NCBI GenBank assembly: GCA_029204225.1
Contig: CM055106.1
Span: 33,638,361 to 33,702,360, forward strand
DNA length: 64,000 nt
DNA from: Diphasiastrum complanatum
Taxonomy: Eukaryota; Streptophyta; Lycopodiopsida; Lycopodiales; Lycopodiaceae
Direction of reading: 5' to 3'
The notes under the pieces are model-generated. The model saw only the letters and a program-made list of their open reading frames with translations, made no database searches and had not been told where the DNA came from. Below, in pieces: positions 10,287 through 23,250 of this stretch. How positions within the stretch are numbered: the stretch's first letter is position 1; every line of letters begins with the position of its first letter. The position numbers and the translations under genes were made by a program.

Positions 10287-10830
10287 AATCTTCTACAAGC
10301 ACACTTTGCCCTAGGGGTTTTTCCATTTATGATATAACATCACCCTTCTCCATTAAGTACCCATTTTCCTTTAATACATGTTTCATATGCAGCCTTTGTT
10401 TTCCAATAGTTCGAATGGCTCGATGGGACAAAATTTGGCATAATGGAACCAACAGGCATGGAGAGGCCCTACTTATCCTTAGTTGAGCCATTGTATTTGA
10501 CAATATGTCTAAATGTCAAAGACACATTACCTATTTTTTCAATGAGTATTGAATTTGTTCTAGCTTTTACACAATCTTCTACAAGCACACTTTTCCCTAA
10601 GGGTTTTTCCATTGTTGATATAACATTAGCCTTCTCTATTAAGTACCCATCTTCCTTTAATACATAGTTTGAATGGCTCGATGGAACAAAATTAGACATA
10701 ATGGAATCAACAGGCGTGGAGAGGCCCTACTTACTCTCAGTTGCGCCATTGTAATTGACAATATGTCCAAATGACAAAGGTGCATTACTTATTTTTTCAA
10801 TGAGTATTGACTTCGTTCTAACTCTCTTAC
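10180..10830. repeat. Diverged tandem repeats containing the 5' end of the transposase-like gene
   Basis: A segment recurs three times. The core GTACCCAT.TTCCTTTAATACAT occurs near 10225, 10360 and 10645, and the longer unit (CTTCTACAAGCACACTTT.. to ..TCAATGAGTATTGA) occurs at about 10290-10560 and 10571-10815. On the minus strand the first copy is the start of the transposase-like frame, and the others are broken copies of the same beginning. Copies differ by substitutions and by an insertion of about 40 bases. Confidence 0.75.
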
Positions 10831-11100
10831 CAACCAAAACAACCAAACCTCCACTTTCATGGGCATCACCAACATCTATAGTTATTGTCCAAAACTTTTC
10901 TTATAGAAAGGACTTTTTAGAGCAACTCATGTGTCTTCTAAGAATAGTAATATTCACATTATCTTATTATCAAGTATGGAATAAAAGATCCAATTAATTA
11001 TGATTCATGGATCATAGTTCAAATCCTAGTTAATATTTGATCATTAGGAGGAGACTTCATGGATGGGTTGCCATAGACAAATGAACAGAACGACGTAATT

Positions 11101-11940
11101 TGGGTAGTGGTCGACCATCTCACCAAATTGGCTATGTTTATTCTAGTAAAGGCCACTGTGAAGGCTTCTAATTTACCTCAAATATTCATTGAGCATCTGT
11201 TTAGGCCTTACAAATTACTAAGTGACATCATGAGCATCACAATCCGAAATTCATTGGTCACTTTTGGTTGGCTGTATGTGCTAAACTAGAGACAACACTG
11301 AACTTAAGTTCTTTTGATCATCCCAAGATGGTTGGGCTCGGACGGAGAGGACAAATCAAACCATGGAACAAATGCTTCGAGGATATGTTTTCTGACGGAA
11401 ATCTCATTGGGAGAAGTATATGCCCTTGATTGAGTTTGCATATAACAGTAGTAAGAATTCGACTACTAGTTAGCTCGTTCATGCTTATGTATGATTTTGA
11501 ACCTAGATCACCCATTGCAGTTGAAACTCAATCGATCAAGTGTCAAAAAGTAGGGATTTCCTGCACGACATGCAAGAAATGCTATAGGTAGCACGTGAGA
11601 ATGTCCAAAGTGCCCAAGATCGGGACAAGCATTATGCTAATCCAAAAAGATTGTCTCAAATTGGGCGTATTTACAAATCCCAAAGGATTCTAACGTAATG
11701 CATATCTGGAAGCATTACAAACTATCAACTAGATGTAGGAGATCGTATAAAATCTTGAAAAACATTGGATCCTTGGCTTACCAATTGGACCTCTCGGAAG
11801 GAATGCAAGTGCACCCAATTTTTTTTATGTAAATCGACTTAAGAAAAGTCTACGTGAAGGAGATCATCTTAGTTCTGGAAATCGATTGGACATGTTGGAT
11901 GAATCTTCGAGTCTAGCTTTTGCATTTGTGGCACCATAAG
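11101..11940 (+). pseudogene. Gypsy integrase remnant
   Basis: Broken plus-strand pieces of a Ty3/Gypsy integrase in the right order: VVVDHLTKLAMFI near 11104 (start of the core domain after the first catalytic Asp), NQTMEQMLRGY near 11355, LIEFAYNSSKNS near 11425, and SLAYQLDLSEGMQVHPIFF near 11770, which resembles the C-terminal region of plant Gypsy integrases. The parts lie in different frames with stops such as TAG between them. The catalytic middle is lost. No matching reverse transcriptase or LTR is near, so this is an isolated, old fragment on the opposite strand to the Gypsy element at 56-60 kb. Confidence 0.75.
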
Positions 11941-11984
11941 ATTAGTCATTGCACTTGCCTCACATTTTGAATGAATTTTTTTCT

Positions 11985-12120
11985 AATACTTCTTGAATGA
12001 ATTTCTTGATAAAGACATCTTAATGGAGCAACCTGAGGGCTTCATCAAGCATGGCATGGAGGATAAGGTGTGTCACCTTAAAAGGAGCTTGTATGGTTTG
12101 AAGCGAGATCCAAGGTCTTT
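11985..12120 (+). pseudogene. Copia reverse transcriptase scrap
   Basis: Plus-strand reading gives NEFLDKDILMEQPEGF and VCHLKRSLYGLKRDPR, the Copia reverse transcriptase segment just before the YVDD motif (compare MEQPEGYVSH and CYLQKSLYGLKQAPR in element B). It is only about 45 codons and directly follows the Gypsy integrase remnant, so it marks another truncated insertion. Confidence 0.75.
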
Positions 12121-13596
12121 GATGGAGGCTAAATCATCAAGAAACGATAATACACATGGCTAGCACAAGGCATCATGTAGTGCATAATAGAGAAACAAGT
12201 AACATATTGGAAGACATAATCATACATCATGCACATGCCTCACAATTTTGTCTCGTTCTCTCTCACGTTCACTCTTGTTCCCACATTCACGAGACATGAT
12301 ATAAGGGAGCTCAATTGCTATATTCAACAAATAAAGTTGGAGAACATAGAATAGAAATATATTCAACCATATATAGTAGGGTCGAAAAAGAGTCAAGGGG
12401 CATAGTCCTATTGGATCATTTCTAAATTTAAGAGTCGAAGTTAACTTTATTTATTTATTTTTTGAAAGTAACTTGACTTTCCCATGGTTTTATATTTCCT
12501 ATTTGAGTCATGCCACATAGTTCCCTAACTGTGCTTCGAGGCACCTTTGCTATTGAGTAAACTACTCATTACTTCTAGCGTTCTTGGCATATTTACAATT
12601 ATTGGCCCTTTTGTACAAATGCTTTGTTTTGTGGTGTCTGACTTATTTAATCACATAACCTAGTAGTGAGATTATGAGAGCCCTTGCTATTTATATACAT
12701 TGATCTTTATTGGGCAGCTGCATGGTTATGTTAGGACTCTCTATAAATGCCCAACAAAGTGGCTAATAATTTACTTTACAAGTCATTAGGTAGAATTAAG
12801 TTCAAAAAAATTCGCATTCAATTGGGCATAAAAGAGAGTAGTGCAATAATTTAAAGAGTGTTAGAAGAAGTTCATTGTATAAACTTCAATTTTCACTCTA
12901 GTTGTACTCTAGACTAGGTTCTAGGTCAAGTCCTAAATCTCTGAACCTCTTTTATCTCTTTATTAGGGTAAGTGTACTTATCTAATGATAATACAATGTA
13001 ACATGACTTTTCTCCTCCTCTTTGGATTGTTGGTGTTCATGCTAATGATAAGGCTCTAATTATTGTCATTATCTTAACAATATTGGCCATACTTGATTGT
13101 ATTATTTATGTAAAATTGTGGCCGTTTTGTCTAAAAATATACTACTGTCACAAATTTAAAATGACTTATTGGGGTTACACATGTCAAATAAAATATATTG
13201 TGATATAAAACATAATTGAATTTTATTGATAGACATATATGTTCTATTGATAATAATGAAAAAGTTCTTGTTAGTTGGTGATGTTACTCTAGCTTTTGCT
13301 AATTGTCATTACTACCACATCATGTGATATATATTTAGTTAGATTGCTTTTACTATTGAAAACATCTCAATCTTACAGAGAAACTAGAAAAATTCAATAA
13401 ATTAACATAATCTCACTCATAAAATGTACATGCTTACAAATAATTGGTACTTATCTAAACAAGACTTAAATTCTATTTTTTTGTAGAAGAACTTAAACAA
13501 AAATAAATAAAATCGAGAGAATTATGATGATTAACATTGTCCTTTACCTAATAAACAAATATTGTGATAGTTTTTAGTGAGAAAGTTGATTCCAAT

Positions 13597-13618
13597 TATA
13601 TATATATATATATATATA
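13597..13618. repeat. (TA)11 microsatellite
   Basis: Eleven uninterrupted TA units. Confidence 0.95.
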
Positions 13619-14021
13619 CTATATAAGTTATAAAAACAACCATGTCACATTGTCATTATAGAGCACAATAAATAGCAACTACATCTAACAAAATTCAGAA
13701 GTGCAATTTTTACTACTTATTTTCTTTGAATAGGATAAATATGAAAAATCTCAATATGTTGTAGACTATAACAAACACAAAATTATCTCATGTTATTACT
13801 TTTCATTTGAAAATGGGTGGTTTGCTAGAGTGAGCAAAGGAAAGCTTATAAATGTTGATTACCAGGTTGAACTCCACAATAGTGATAGTCAGCCCTTATG
13901 ATTAGGTGCGACTCTATATAATTAATCTACGCATGGCAACTTTTTTAAAAATTGAACTAATTTGCACAATGCCACACTTTAGAAATGCTCATAGATATCA
14001 CATATAACGTTTATGAGAGTT

Positions 14022-14041
14022 TATATATATATATATATATA
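14022..14041. repeat. (TA)10 microsatellite
   Basis: Ten uninterrupted TA units. Confidence 0.95.
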
Positions 14042-15193
14042 GTAGCTTACGTGTTGAATGCATACAAAGACCTTTAATTTGATAAATGATTTCAAAATTC
14101 CTCCAAACTAGTCAAGGATAGGCAAGTCAAAACATAAGAAACTTTGCATGTCACTTTTTCATGCATGAATCTAAAACAACTCAAATGTGATTTTAATGTG
14201 CAAACAATGCTCCTGCTATGTACCAATTACCTCATTGAACCAAGGACATATAGATGTCTCCAAACCTTTGATAAGGTGTAAGTCACCAAAGTGAGTGTGT
14301 GGTCCCACACATTGTTAATGGCATAACAGTTAAAGAAAGCCATGGAACCAATGTGATTGGTCGAAACATTGACTAAAAAGTACATAGACAACATCTTCTA
14401 CATGGAACTTAGAAAACCTATAGAGGATGTGGCATGAAAAGAGAAGCTAATAACCATACATTCACTTACCGTGTTGACAAACCTCAATGCTATTGAATTT
14501 CCACCTTTTTAAGGAGTTGAACTCATAAAGGATTATATCTCATAAGTCACAAAATGACCTATAAAATCATTGTTTCAGTCAGATGATGCCTATACAGTAT
14601 CGAAAACCTTCGTTGAGCCTCCAGATTGTACATCGACTTCAGATTTATCTAAATTGAGGTGGGCGAAGGTTCTTGGCCAGAAAAAATCCATTTCTTAAGT
14701 CAGAAAAATGATCAGCAATATGCCATTTTGGGAACCTTCATCGAGCACCTTACCCTCATTATGAACCGTCGCTGACATGCTAGATGGTCTTAAAATGTGA
14801 AAATTAGGTTGGCTATAGTCTCAGATCTTGAAAAAATGCATTTATGACAGTACTTGGGCGAAAGACCCTCTTCTGGACGAAGGTTCATACTTCGCCAACC
14901 CTGGAAAATGTTCGCCTGATAGGTTCAGATCCCCAAAAACCTTCGCCGAGATTTTTATAGCCTATTTTCACAGTACTGTACATGCTTACAAATTTTTGTT
15001 CAGAACTGACTAGCCAAACTAGTATTCAGTGTGATGGACTCTCCAAATTCACCTATAAGCTGGCTGAATTCGATTCATTCCTCACTTGTGCTAGCGAAGC
15101 TCTTGCAAATTTTTTTCGTGACCAAAGCCTTCCAAACTTTCTGAACTGCTTTTTGATATACATTCCCGCGTCTTACTTTTTGTTCTGATCATC

Positions 15194-16640
15194 ATGTCTT
15201 CTACAAATACTTCCCAGTCTCCTCGTTATACTATCCATCGTGATGTCCCATCTACAACGAATATCATGATACTTTCTAACACAAGAATGGTCACTCAGTG
15301 GATGACCCTTGCGGAGCCTTTGCTTACTACAATGGGTATTCATGAGAGAGCCTTTTCTGGGAGAATCAATATGGATTTCATCACTCTTGCCTTCATTACG
15401 TGGAAAGAAGAGAAATCCAAGTTTTATATCACCTTTCAGAGAGCCACACACAAGGTGCACGTAACCGAGGCCGCCCTTGCTACCATAGGCATTGCATTTG
15501 GAACCCAAGCCTCACCCAACCATAAACAGGCCAAACAGGCTACTAAGCCTTACATTGACCTCACTAATGATCTACATTGGACTAATGACGGCTATCTCAG
15601 ATGGCAGAGCAAGATCACACATGTCTCCAAGGTGAATTGAATGCGACCACCCTTGAGCGTGATGCGTATTTTCAGACACAAATACCAGATTATCCGGTAA
15701 CTCCAACCGGGAGATCGCATATTTGTTCAAGAAAGTGGAAACGTACAAAGTGGCCCTTCAGAGATTCCAAGGCCGCTTTGACAGGTTCAAAGGAGGAGCT
15801 TCAGTTGAGTTGGCAAAGGCTAAGGCAACTATCAGTGACTATGAAAAAGCCGCTGCTCAAGTATTGGAAGCCGAATCACAAATCCTAGTTCCGGTCATGC
15901 CGCAATTCTCTCCTTCGCACCAAACTGCAGTTCCAATGGATACAGGATTGGATTCGGACATGGACCAGAGAGGAGCTCTAGAAATAGAAGAACAATCGCC
16001 AATTGCACAGGCAGTGCCAGTGGGTCCATCCTCATCAAGGACCACATCGTTATTCCGAAGGTCCATCAACGTCGAGGACCAGATCCAGAGTTTCTTATCG
16101 CAACATCCACACGAGTCCTCGTGTGGTGGATGGGTCCATAAGTTTAAGACCTCGGAGATAGAGGCCGTCAAAGAATTGGACAAAATACCTGCATTGGGAG
16201 AACAGCCAACATGGAGAGTTACCATTTTTGAGAAACCTCCAGAATCAATTAGGAGTTATGTGGCCAGCCCTCACCAATTGCGGGTAGATCCCTATTATGT
16301 GCCAATGCCGAGAGAAAATAAATGGAAGGAAGTATTGGTTATGGACAAAATCACAATCCATATGCCCAATTGCCAATCATCCATCAACCATATCAGTGGT
16401 CAATATCAGTGGATTTCCACCGGGCCTTACAAGCATACCATCAGGAGTATATCCACTCTCCCGACACGACAATACGACAATCAACAATGTTTGCAAAAGA
16501 TTTAACTCTGTTGGCATCAGTGGCAACCAGATGGGATGATTGCCTTCTTCCTCTAGCATCGATCCAAATAAGCCAATGGCCTCAGAGAATATCAAAGATC
16601 AACTGCCGATTGCTCATTTATATTTTCGTGCAACGATGAT
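15194..16640 (+). pseudogene. Coiled-coil extra ORF of a Gypsy-like element, decayed
   Basis: Three plus-strand frames follow one another: 15194-15640 (ATG MSSTNTSQSPRY, then a folded-looking region with LLTTMGIHERAF and DFITLAFITWKEE), 15723-16505 (a likely coiled coil, FKKVETYKVALQRFQGRF, then an acidic/Ser-rich linker and EDQIQSFLSQHP) and 16322-16640. Frame changes near 15,630 and 16,320 indicate frameshifts. I do not recognise a named domain. It is followed within about 130 bases by a GGTGGGGGA purine tract and an LTR-like promoter segment. That places it where Gypsy elements of the Tat type carry an additional ORF before the 3' LTR. The N-terminal part weakly resembles the extra ORF at 54.8-55.8 kb. 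Confidence 0.5.
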
Positions 16641-16765
16641 GGGAGGCTCCTAGGAATCTCGCTTCACGACCTCAAAGCAGTATCATCTAATAAAGATTCA
16701 TTGCGAAGCTAGTCCCCAATAACTGCATCTCGCAGGTGTCATGGGACCGCCACCAGTTTTGGTGG

Positions 16766-17240
16766 GGGATACTATTGGAGGGTTTGCGGATCCCAATGCA
16801 ACCGTAACCCTAGTTAATAAGTGAGAGGGATTTGGCACCCTACGTGTGTAAGTCCAATCCGATGATCACATAGAGATTTGATTAATTGAAAGTCAATAAA
16901 AGGACTTTAGGCCTTTTTGCAGAACTTTTAATGTCGCAGGACATAAATGTCAAGGTAGTGAATAAAGTTGGGTTTCCCTCCAATTTGTATGGTTTCCACT
17001 CTTTTTTTAATTTGAATAATTAGGGAGGCGAAATGGACCAATAGGATTCAGAGGCCAGGGTCCTTCTCTCTACTATAAAAAGGGACCAACTCAAGTTCCT
17101 ACACATGTTCATTTTCTCATTTCAGTAAAGCAGATTGGTTATCTTCTGAAATGGATTGATGAATGTCCTTGATCTCTATCACTTTTCCTCCATCTCTCAT
17201 GCTTTCTTTGGATTTTGCTAATTATTGGATCTGAATGTTA
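16766..17240 (+). repeat. LTR-like segment with purine tract and TATA box
   Basis: GTTTTGGTGGGGGATAC at about 16755-16771 resembles the polypurine tract that precedes the 3' LTR of plant Gypsy elements. The next 470 bases contain TATAAAAAGG at 17074-17083 and a pyrimidine-rich start-site region, as in a U3/R promoter. I found no second copy in the window and cannot fix either end, so this is a tentative 3' LTR. Confidence 0.45.
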
Positions 17241-17404
17241 TTGGGATTGCATGTTGTTATACTTTTTATGAGAGAGAAAGGGAGAGAGAGAAAGAGTAAG
17301 CTATCTTTGTTGTGGATCGTAGTGTTAATGGATGTAGTGTTAATGTTTAGGGTCAATGGATGTTAGAGCTAGATTTGGATCTTCCATTCATGCTGAAATC
17401 TGAA

Positions 17405-17950
17405 CTATACTATCGCTCTCATGGGAACAAATCTATGCGTGACAACTAACTTCGTCTCTTTGATGCTAGATTGATTAGATCTTGGATTCAGGTTAGGCAA
17501 GGAAAGAAACCCACTACAGTAGATCACCCTCTTGTCATCTCTATATACTAATAAAGAAGTGAAATACTCCTTGTGAGAAGATATGTGTGAGTTTGCTCCA
17601 CTATCAATCCAGCATGGATCAACATCTCTAACAATAGAACTCAAACATGAAGACACCACAAAGGCATCATCGTTTGTGTTTTGAGCATCAAAACCATCCT
17701 CATCAAGAGTTAGATTACCTTGCTTGTCTCCCTGATCTCTCTTCTTTTTGTAGCAATCACTTGCAAAATGACATTTGATGCGCACTTCAATTTAGACCTA
17801 TATTTCTTCTTACCTAAAAAAGAAGACGCACAATGATCTTGTCCTTTAGACCACTTGCCCTTATTGTAAACATCAACTTGTGAAGATCTGACTAGATCTT
17901 GTTGCAAGACAACCAAAAGGACACCTGCGGAGCAAAACCACCCATCCAAA
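17405..17950 (-). pseudogene. Copia gag zinc knuckle-protease fragment
   Basis: Minus-strand pieces match Copia elements A and B over the end of gag and the protease: KWSKGQDHCAS.FLGKKKYRSKLKC, then CHFASDCYKKKRDQGDKQGNLT, then CWIDSGANSHISSHKEYFTSLL with the protease DSGA. A frameshift cuts through the zinc knuckle near 17785, losing its middle. Integrase and the rest are absent. It is a short truncated relative of the elements at 3-9 and 47-54 kb. Confidence 0.85.
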
Positions 17951-18059
17951 TCTAGATCCCTCCTGGAGTTTCCTCCTTGATCTAGCCCCCAAGCCATAGT
18001 GAAGAATGATCCCCTTCATAATCATATTAACCAGTTTAAGAATCACTTGTAATAGATGG

Positions 18060-18370
18060 CTGCTGTTGGATCAGTCATAGACGATCAAGATGCAATCATG
18101 AAATTTCTTTCAAGCCTGCCCTCTACATATAAGAACCTTTGTTCTTGTCAATAAAGCATTACTATGGCATCATCACTTAGGACACTTGAATTATGCATCT
18201 ATTTCAAACATGTCCAGACAATCCCTAGCAGTTGATCTCGACTATCCTTTTGGCAAAGTCGATTTCCTTGTCTGCCATAGCTGCATCCTTGGAAAGCGGA
18301 CTAGGATTCCTTTTAGATCAAGTCATAGGCATGCAACAAAAGGTCTGTTAGATCTCTAGGAGATTCATCA
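18060..18370 (+). pseudogene. Copia gag and pre-integrase scraps
   Basis: Plus-strand reading gives a gag piece (SVIDDQDAIMKFLSSLPSTY) and, directly afterwards, the integrase zinc-binding region (LLWHHHLGHLNYASI, then CHSCILGKRTRIPF with the HHCC histidines and cysteines). The knuckle and protease that should lie between them are deleted. It belongs to a different Copia family from elements A and B. Confidence 0.75.
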
Positions 18371-20989
18371 AGATAAAAATGACTTTTACTCAGTCCTGGG
18401 TACCCTAGATACTCTCTTGAGTTAAGTACTCTATCCCTAGCATCACATGCCAGAAAATAGCAACCATTCAATCTCGATAAACTTAACTGCTCCTAATTAA
18501 TCGGAGAATTTAGGCTGAAAAATAGTACACAAGCATTCCTTGAATATAATCTGTAAAGGTAAGCAAATTCCTCATAAGTAAACAATTACTTAAAGAAAAT
18601 GCCTGTGAGATCCAAACAATCTCAAGCTTGTACACAAATTTAGAGTTCAAACAACAAATCTAAATTTTAACTCTGCCAATTGATCAAGAATTACTCACCA
18701 TCTTAAGAATCATCATATTTCCATATAATCATCTAGTGACCTTTAAGTATCAATTTATGATCCGTCAATCATAAACATTTAGAATCTTATGATTCGTCAA
18801 TCATAATTTATCGAATTCTAAACCCATACTTAATCATTTAGAGATATTGGAGTATATGCACATCATACCACTCAAGAAATATAAGAAACATTCTGAAATA
18901 TTTTCCACGGAAAATTACTGGACTCCAAGAATATTCTTTCAACCTGATTCTTAACCAGAATATGAGTTCCAAATTCTACAATCAACCTAGTGATTAAAGA
19001 CCAGTATAACATTTGTCTTTAACAAATATAAACTTTATACAATCACCTAGAACCACATCTAGAGATTATAAAGTTCTACTGAATTCCAACTAGATTCAAT
19101 GGTTATCCTTGACATTAGTTAGACTTTGTCATAGAATATGTATATATGAGCTCACTGGGATAAAGTCAATAACTTAGGATATTTCTCCTTCAAGAAATAT
19201 TCTATATCAAGAATCTTCTATATTCTATGCATAGTTCTCATAAACGAATCAGATCACTCACTAATCATGTGTCTTATAAGCAATGTAGATTCAAATATAC
19301 AGTTCCCAGTGAATTCTCTTCACATTGCTTATTCTACCAATTAACTTCAAATCAGGAGTAATCCAATTACTCAAGTGAATTGTAAATGATTCAGAAATCT
19401 TAAATGTCTAGGTGAAGATCTCAATTATACATGTATAACACTATATTTAGATCTTCTTCCAAACCATAAATAAGTTAATGAATTATCCTTTCAACAGAAA
19501 CTCAGTACATAGGAAACACATAGTAGATCCACAAGATTAGGATGTACATAAGCAACTTATCCAACTATGTTCCTATACATAAACATAGACTATTAATTGA
19601 CATATATCCACAATCTGCATATGTTCCTCACATAACTCACTGAGAATCTTGCAACTCAGCTACAAAATAACTCTATTTCTCATGAGTAAATAACATATAT
19701 GGGAAATCCTTGAAGTGAATAACTCCACATCACAAGTTTTCCAACCATCTGACTCTTATTAACAAAATTTCTTCTACCAATCAACCTATAATAGATCTTA
19801 GCGTACAAACCAAGATTAGGCTAACTTATACAGACATCTTTGGACATAGAGTTAAGATTAAAGCTTCATTCCACTGATCCAATCCATAATAAAATGGTGC
19901 TTTTGGTAACAATCAGTGAACCTAAATTTAATCTTTACCACTACTTCCCATATTCATGAATATCTCACAACTCTATCCCCAAAACTCCTCTTGTTTCAGA
20001 TTAATCAAAATAATCACTTAGAGAGTTCCTCTATTTCATACTGGATAGTTTTACCTTTGCAAACATAAAAGATTTTTTTTCCAAAATCAATGTAACTGGC
20101 TGATTTCTTGAAAGACTTATTCCTATCTTTTCTTCCCCCCTATTAAAAGAAATTCATAATCTCAATTTAAAAGTTCCCAGGAGACAACATATAAGATATC
20201 AAAGATTTGAAAAAGTCAGTAATGAGTATCCAATACTATTACAAACCAGACTTTTTCATCAGAAGCACAAAATATCTTATCTCGAATGATAGAAATATTA
20301 CCTCTCAATAATCAACTATCAAACAGAGACTAACATTAGTGTTCAAGAAACCTAAATTCCGAGCCATATTCAAAAAACTTATATGGAAGTACAATATCAT
20401 ATAACTATAACAGTCCTTCAGAATAGAGTTCTACACTAGAAGGAATTATATGAATCTCAATCCAAATGTCATGTATTAAGAAAGTTCTAAAGAGTAGAGG
20501 TCTAATATAATACAAAAATAGATTTAAGGGCTTCCATATTTTGTAATTAATGAGATATCATTTAGGGATCGATCTATATCTCATAATTCCCAAAATACCC
20601 TAAACAAAAACCAATGGACTCTGTTAGTATTACTATTATAGCAATCACTAACCATTGGTCTACAAATCATTTTGCCCAAGAAATCCTTTTTAGAATCACT
20701 AATGTCCCATACCACCAGCTTATCCTCCAAGAATCCTCTGCATCCAAATCTGTTTTGCCCAAAAAGTCAAAAAAGACAATTTGGCTATTCTATACCCAGA
20801 TATAGGATCAAATTCACAACCAATTCCAGGAGATAATCCTAACAATTGAAATCTCTCATGCTTCTTTATTGTTACTCAAAAAATACCATTTCATATTGTA
20901 CCCAACATGGACAAAACAATGTATCATCCAAGTATAGTCGAAATGCCATAAAAGTATTCACTAACCCAAAAGAAATATAGATTTCAACA

Positions 20990-21345
20990 AAACCGAATAC
21001 ATACTGTCCTAGATATCCAATTGATAGGGGAAAAATTCCCGACGGGGGATTGGTCTCGCCAAGAAGCCCTACAGGGGAAGGGCCCACACTGCCCTTACGT
21101 GAGTGATTGAGGAATGCCGCTTCCAATCCCAAGGGCCGTCTCAATCACCCCGTGCTCCCTAGCCGATGAGGGTTTTCCAGCCCCCCAGAGGCACGGCTGC
21201 AGGGAGGTGTAATTGCAATCTCAGTCCTATCGGTCTTGAGGCCTAGACCTCTTGTCCGCTAGATCGTCACCCCTCTATGATGAGGGGAGTTGTTCAGCGC
21301 ACTCCCCATCCTAGGTCTCTAGAGGAACCTACTATTATCAAGATG
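20990..21345. other. GC-rich island of unknown origin
   Basis: A roughly 350-base patch much richer in G and C than its surroundings (for example CCGACGGGGGATTGG, AGGGGAAGGGCCC, GATGAGGGG). I do not recognise rRNA, tRNA, plastid or mitochondrial genes in it and it has no long open frame on the plus strand. Possibly an inserted foreign fragment. Confidence 0.3.
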
Positions 21346-23240
21346 AGGTCATATCTATAACTCAGAGTACGATTTTGGGTGGTATTGCCTATGCCAGTGT
21401 CTTTCGTACTTCACAATGGTCGAGATTCACGGCTAGAGGTCACACGAGTGTAACTACTTACAAATGCTTTAGACTTCCGTAGGGGTACTCAATTAACATT
21501 CATAGGTCAAATGAAATGAAGTCATTGTCTATTGACATGTATTTTCTGTAATTTGTCACTAAAGTGTTCAACTGGTCAGGGTGAAATAAGCAAACAATCA
21601 TTAGATGATTATGCTATCATATATCATGATTAGTTTCGTGCAGTGTAAGGGTGCCAATTATACACGCCGCCTTGTTTGATAGGCGGTGGTATTTTGCCAA
21701 ACTTCAGGCTTAGGTATTTCGCTAGGCAGTTCCAATGATGGAGGTGACTATGATGACCCCTAACTGAGGTGGTGTATTTCAACCACGTACGGTGACAACC
21801 CGCTCTTCTATTTCAAAGAGGTTGAGTGTGTTGACTCAAGTACCACTAATTAGTAGTAGCAAGAACATGATGCAACGTATTCAAAAAATGAATTACGATA
21901 GATATTGCATTAACACGAAAGTTTCGAGTGTTTGACTCATGCTTATTTTCTATTTTTTCTTCCCCCACCCTACTACATCACATTTTAGAAGCCATACTAT
22001 TAAACTACGGTCATTCCATATCAAAGTGATAACAAAGTGCAAGCTTAGGATCCTAAACAAGTGTCATTCCACATTTCTTTAACATCGAATTGATAGCAAA
22101 GAGACAGGTACCATATGCAATTGAGGAGCTCGGTGTGCCGTCAAGAAAACCATCAAGTCATGAGTGGGTATTGTGCCAATCCTTCACGCGGCCCTTGTAG
22201 GTCCACGAATGGTAGAGGCATCGAGCTATAAAAGCATGTACTAGTGGTTGACCTGGTGAGTTTCAACAGAGGTCCCATGAGCCTAATATGATTCAACGAG
22301 TTCACAAAAAGGAGACATGGATCCTCGGGCATCTGATCCACCACTGTCAGCCAGGCTGCTCATGGAACTGTAGCGGCTATGGGTTGTCAGATAGAAGGCG
22401 CGCTCACCATACATTGTGAACCTATGGAGTAGCGCTGCTATAGAAATGGGAGCAATTCAAGGATCAATCCTACTGCCAAACATATGTGCATTGTAATAGG
22501 ATGCTCCCTGCATGTTTCAAGTGTGAGGTAGCCACTAGGAGTTGCCTTGATGGTCGCTACAGGTCAGTCGATCAACGGCCAACTGATTCACATCATGGAT
22601 GCATTGAAATCGCCCTTCCACATTGCTCTAGAGGAGCTTTAGGTGGAAGCGTCAGTTGGTCAGACAGTAAACATCAGTTGCGCATTCACATTGTTCTTCA
22701 CGTTTGTGTTTTGGATTTTAAAGGCCACCAGTATTTAATAGAAATGCACTTCAATAAGGCAATGAATTTCTACAATAAAGGCTTAAGTTATGCTTCCGGT
22801 GGAGACACAGATTGGTCACAATCGTGTTTCAAGAGTGTGCTTCAAATATTCCAAGTAATGAGATGGAGAGGCCAGTCGATTCACGGCACCCACTCTCTCC
22901 CGTTCTTATATCCTCTATCATGCCTCTGTATGAAATAACAATTCAGATTTCATGCAAACAAAGATCCCGCACCCTCAACCATGAATTACTACGGCCCAAA
23001 TCCTACCTCACCCCATCAGACAGGATGGAAAATCCTCTTCTCAAACCATGAGGCCTCATCGTTAAAGGAAAAACTCTCTCTCAAAAACCTTTCTAACACA
23101 AAAACTCCAACAACACTCATTCTTACAATCATCAAAATCTAAAAACTTTACCTTCTCATCCTCTCACCCTTCAACGTGACATGAAAGCTTCTTCACATTC
23201 TTGGGTTTTTTCTTGGACCCCAATCTCAAGAAGACCACTC

Positions 23241-23250
23241 CCTTTTATAG
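23241..23250 (-). promoter_or_regulatory. TATA box, minus strand
   Basis: On the minus strand the sequence reads CTATAAAAGGGAG, an excellent TATA box. Downstream on that strand is a region with AGATTGGGGTCC and no identifiable gene. Most likely it is the promoter of an unrecognised LTR. Confidence 0.4.

Larger units (their letters stand above)
12121..15193. other. AT-rich non-coding stretch
   Basis: No coding region is supported. It holds TA microsatellites at 13597-13618 and 14022-14041. Bases 14,560-15,100 repeat the word CTTCGCC/CTTCGTTGAGC several times and may be the leader of the element that carries the extra ORF starting at 15,194. Confidence 0.5.

Noticed and set aside
22486-23051. 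A 150-codon plus-strand open frame and a partly overlapping frame
   Set aside because: No domain, no plausible promoter and no matching neighbour; the length is not unusual for chance.
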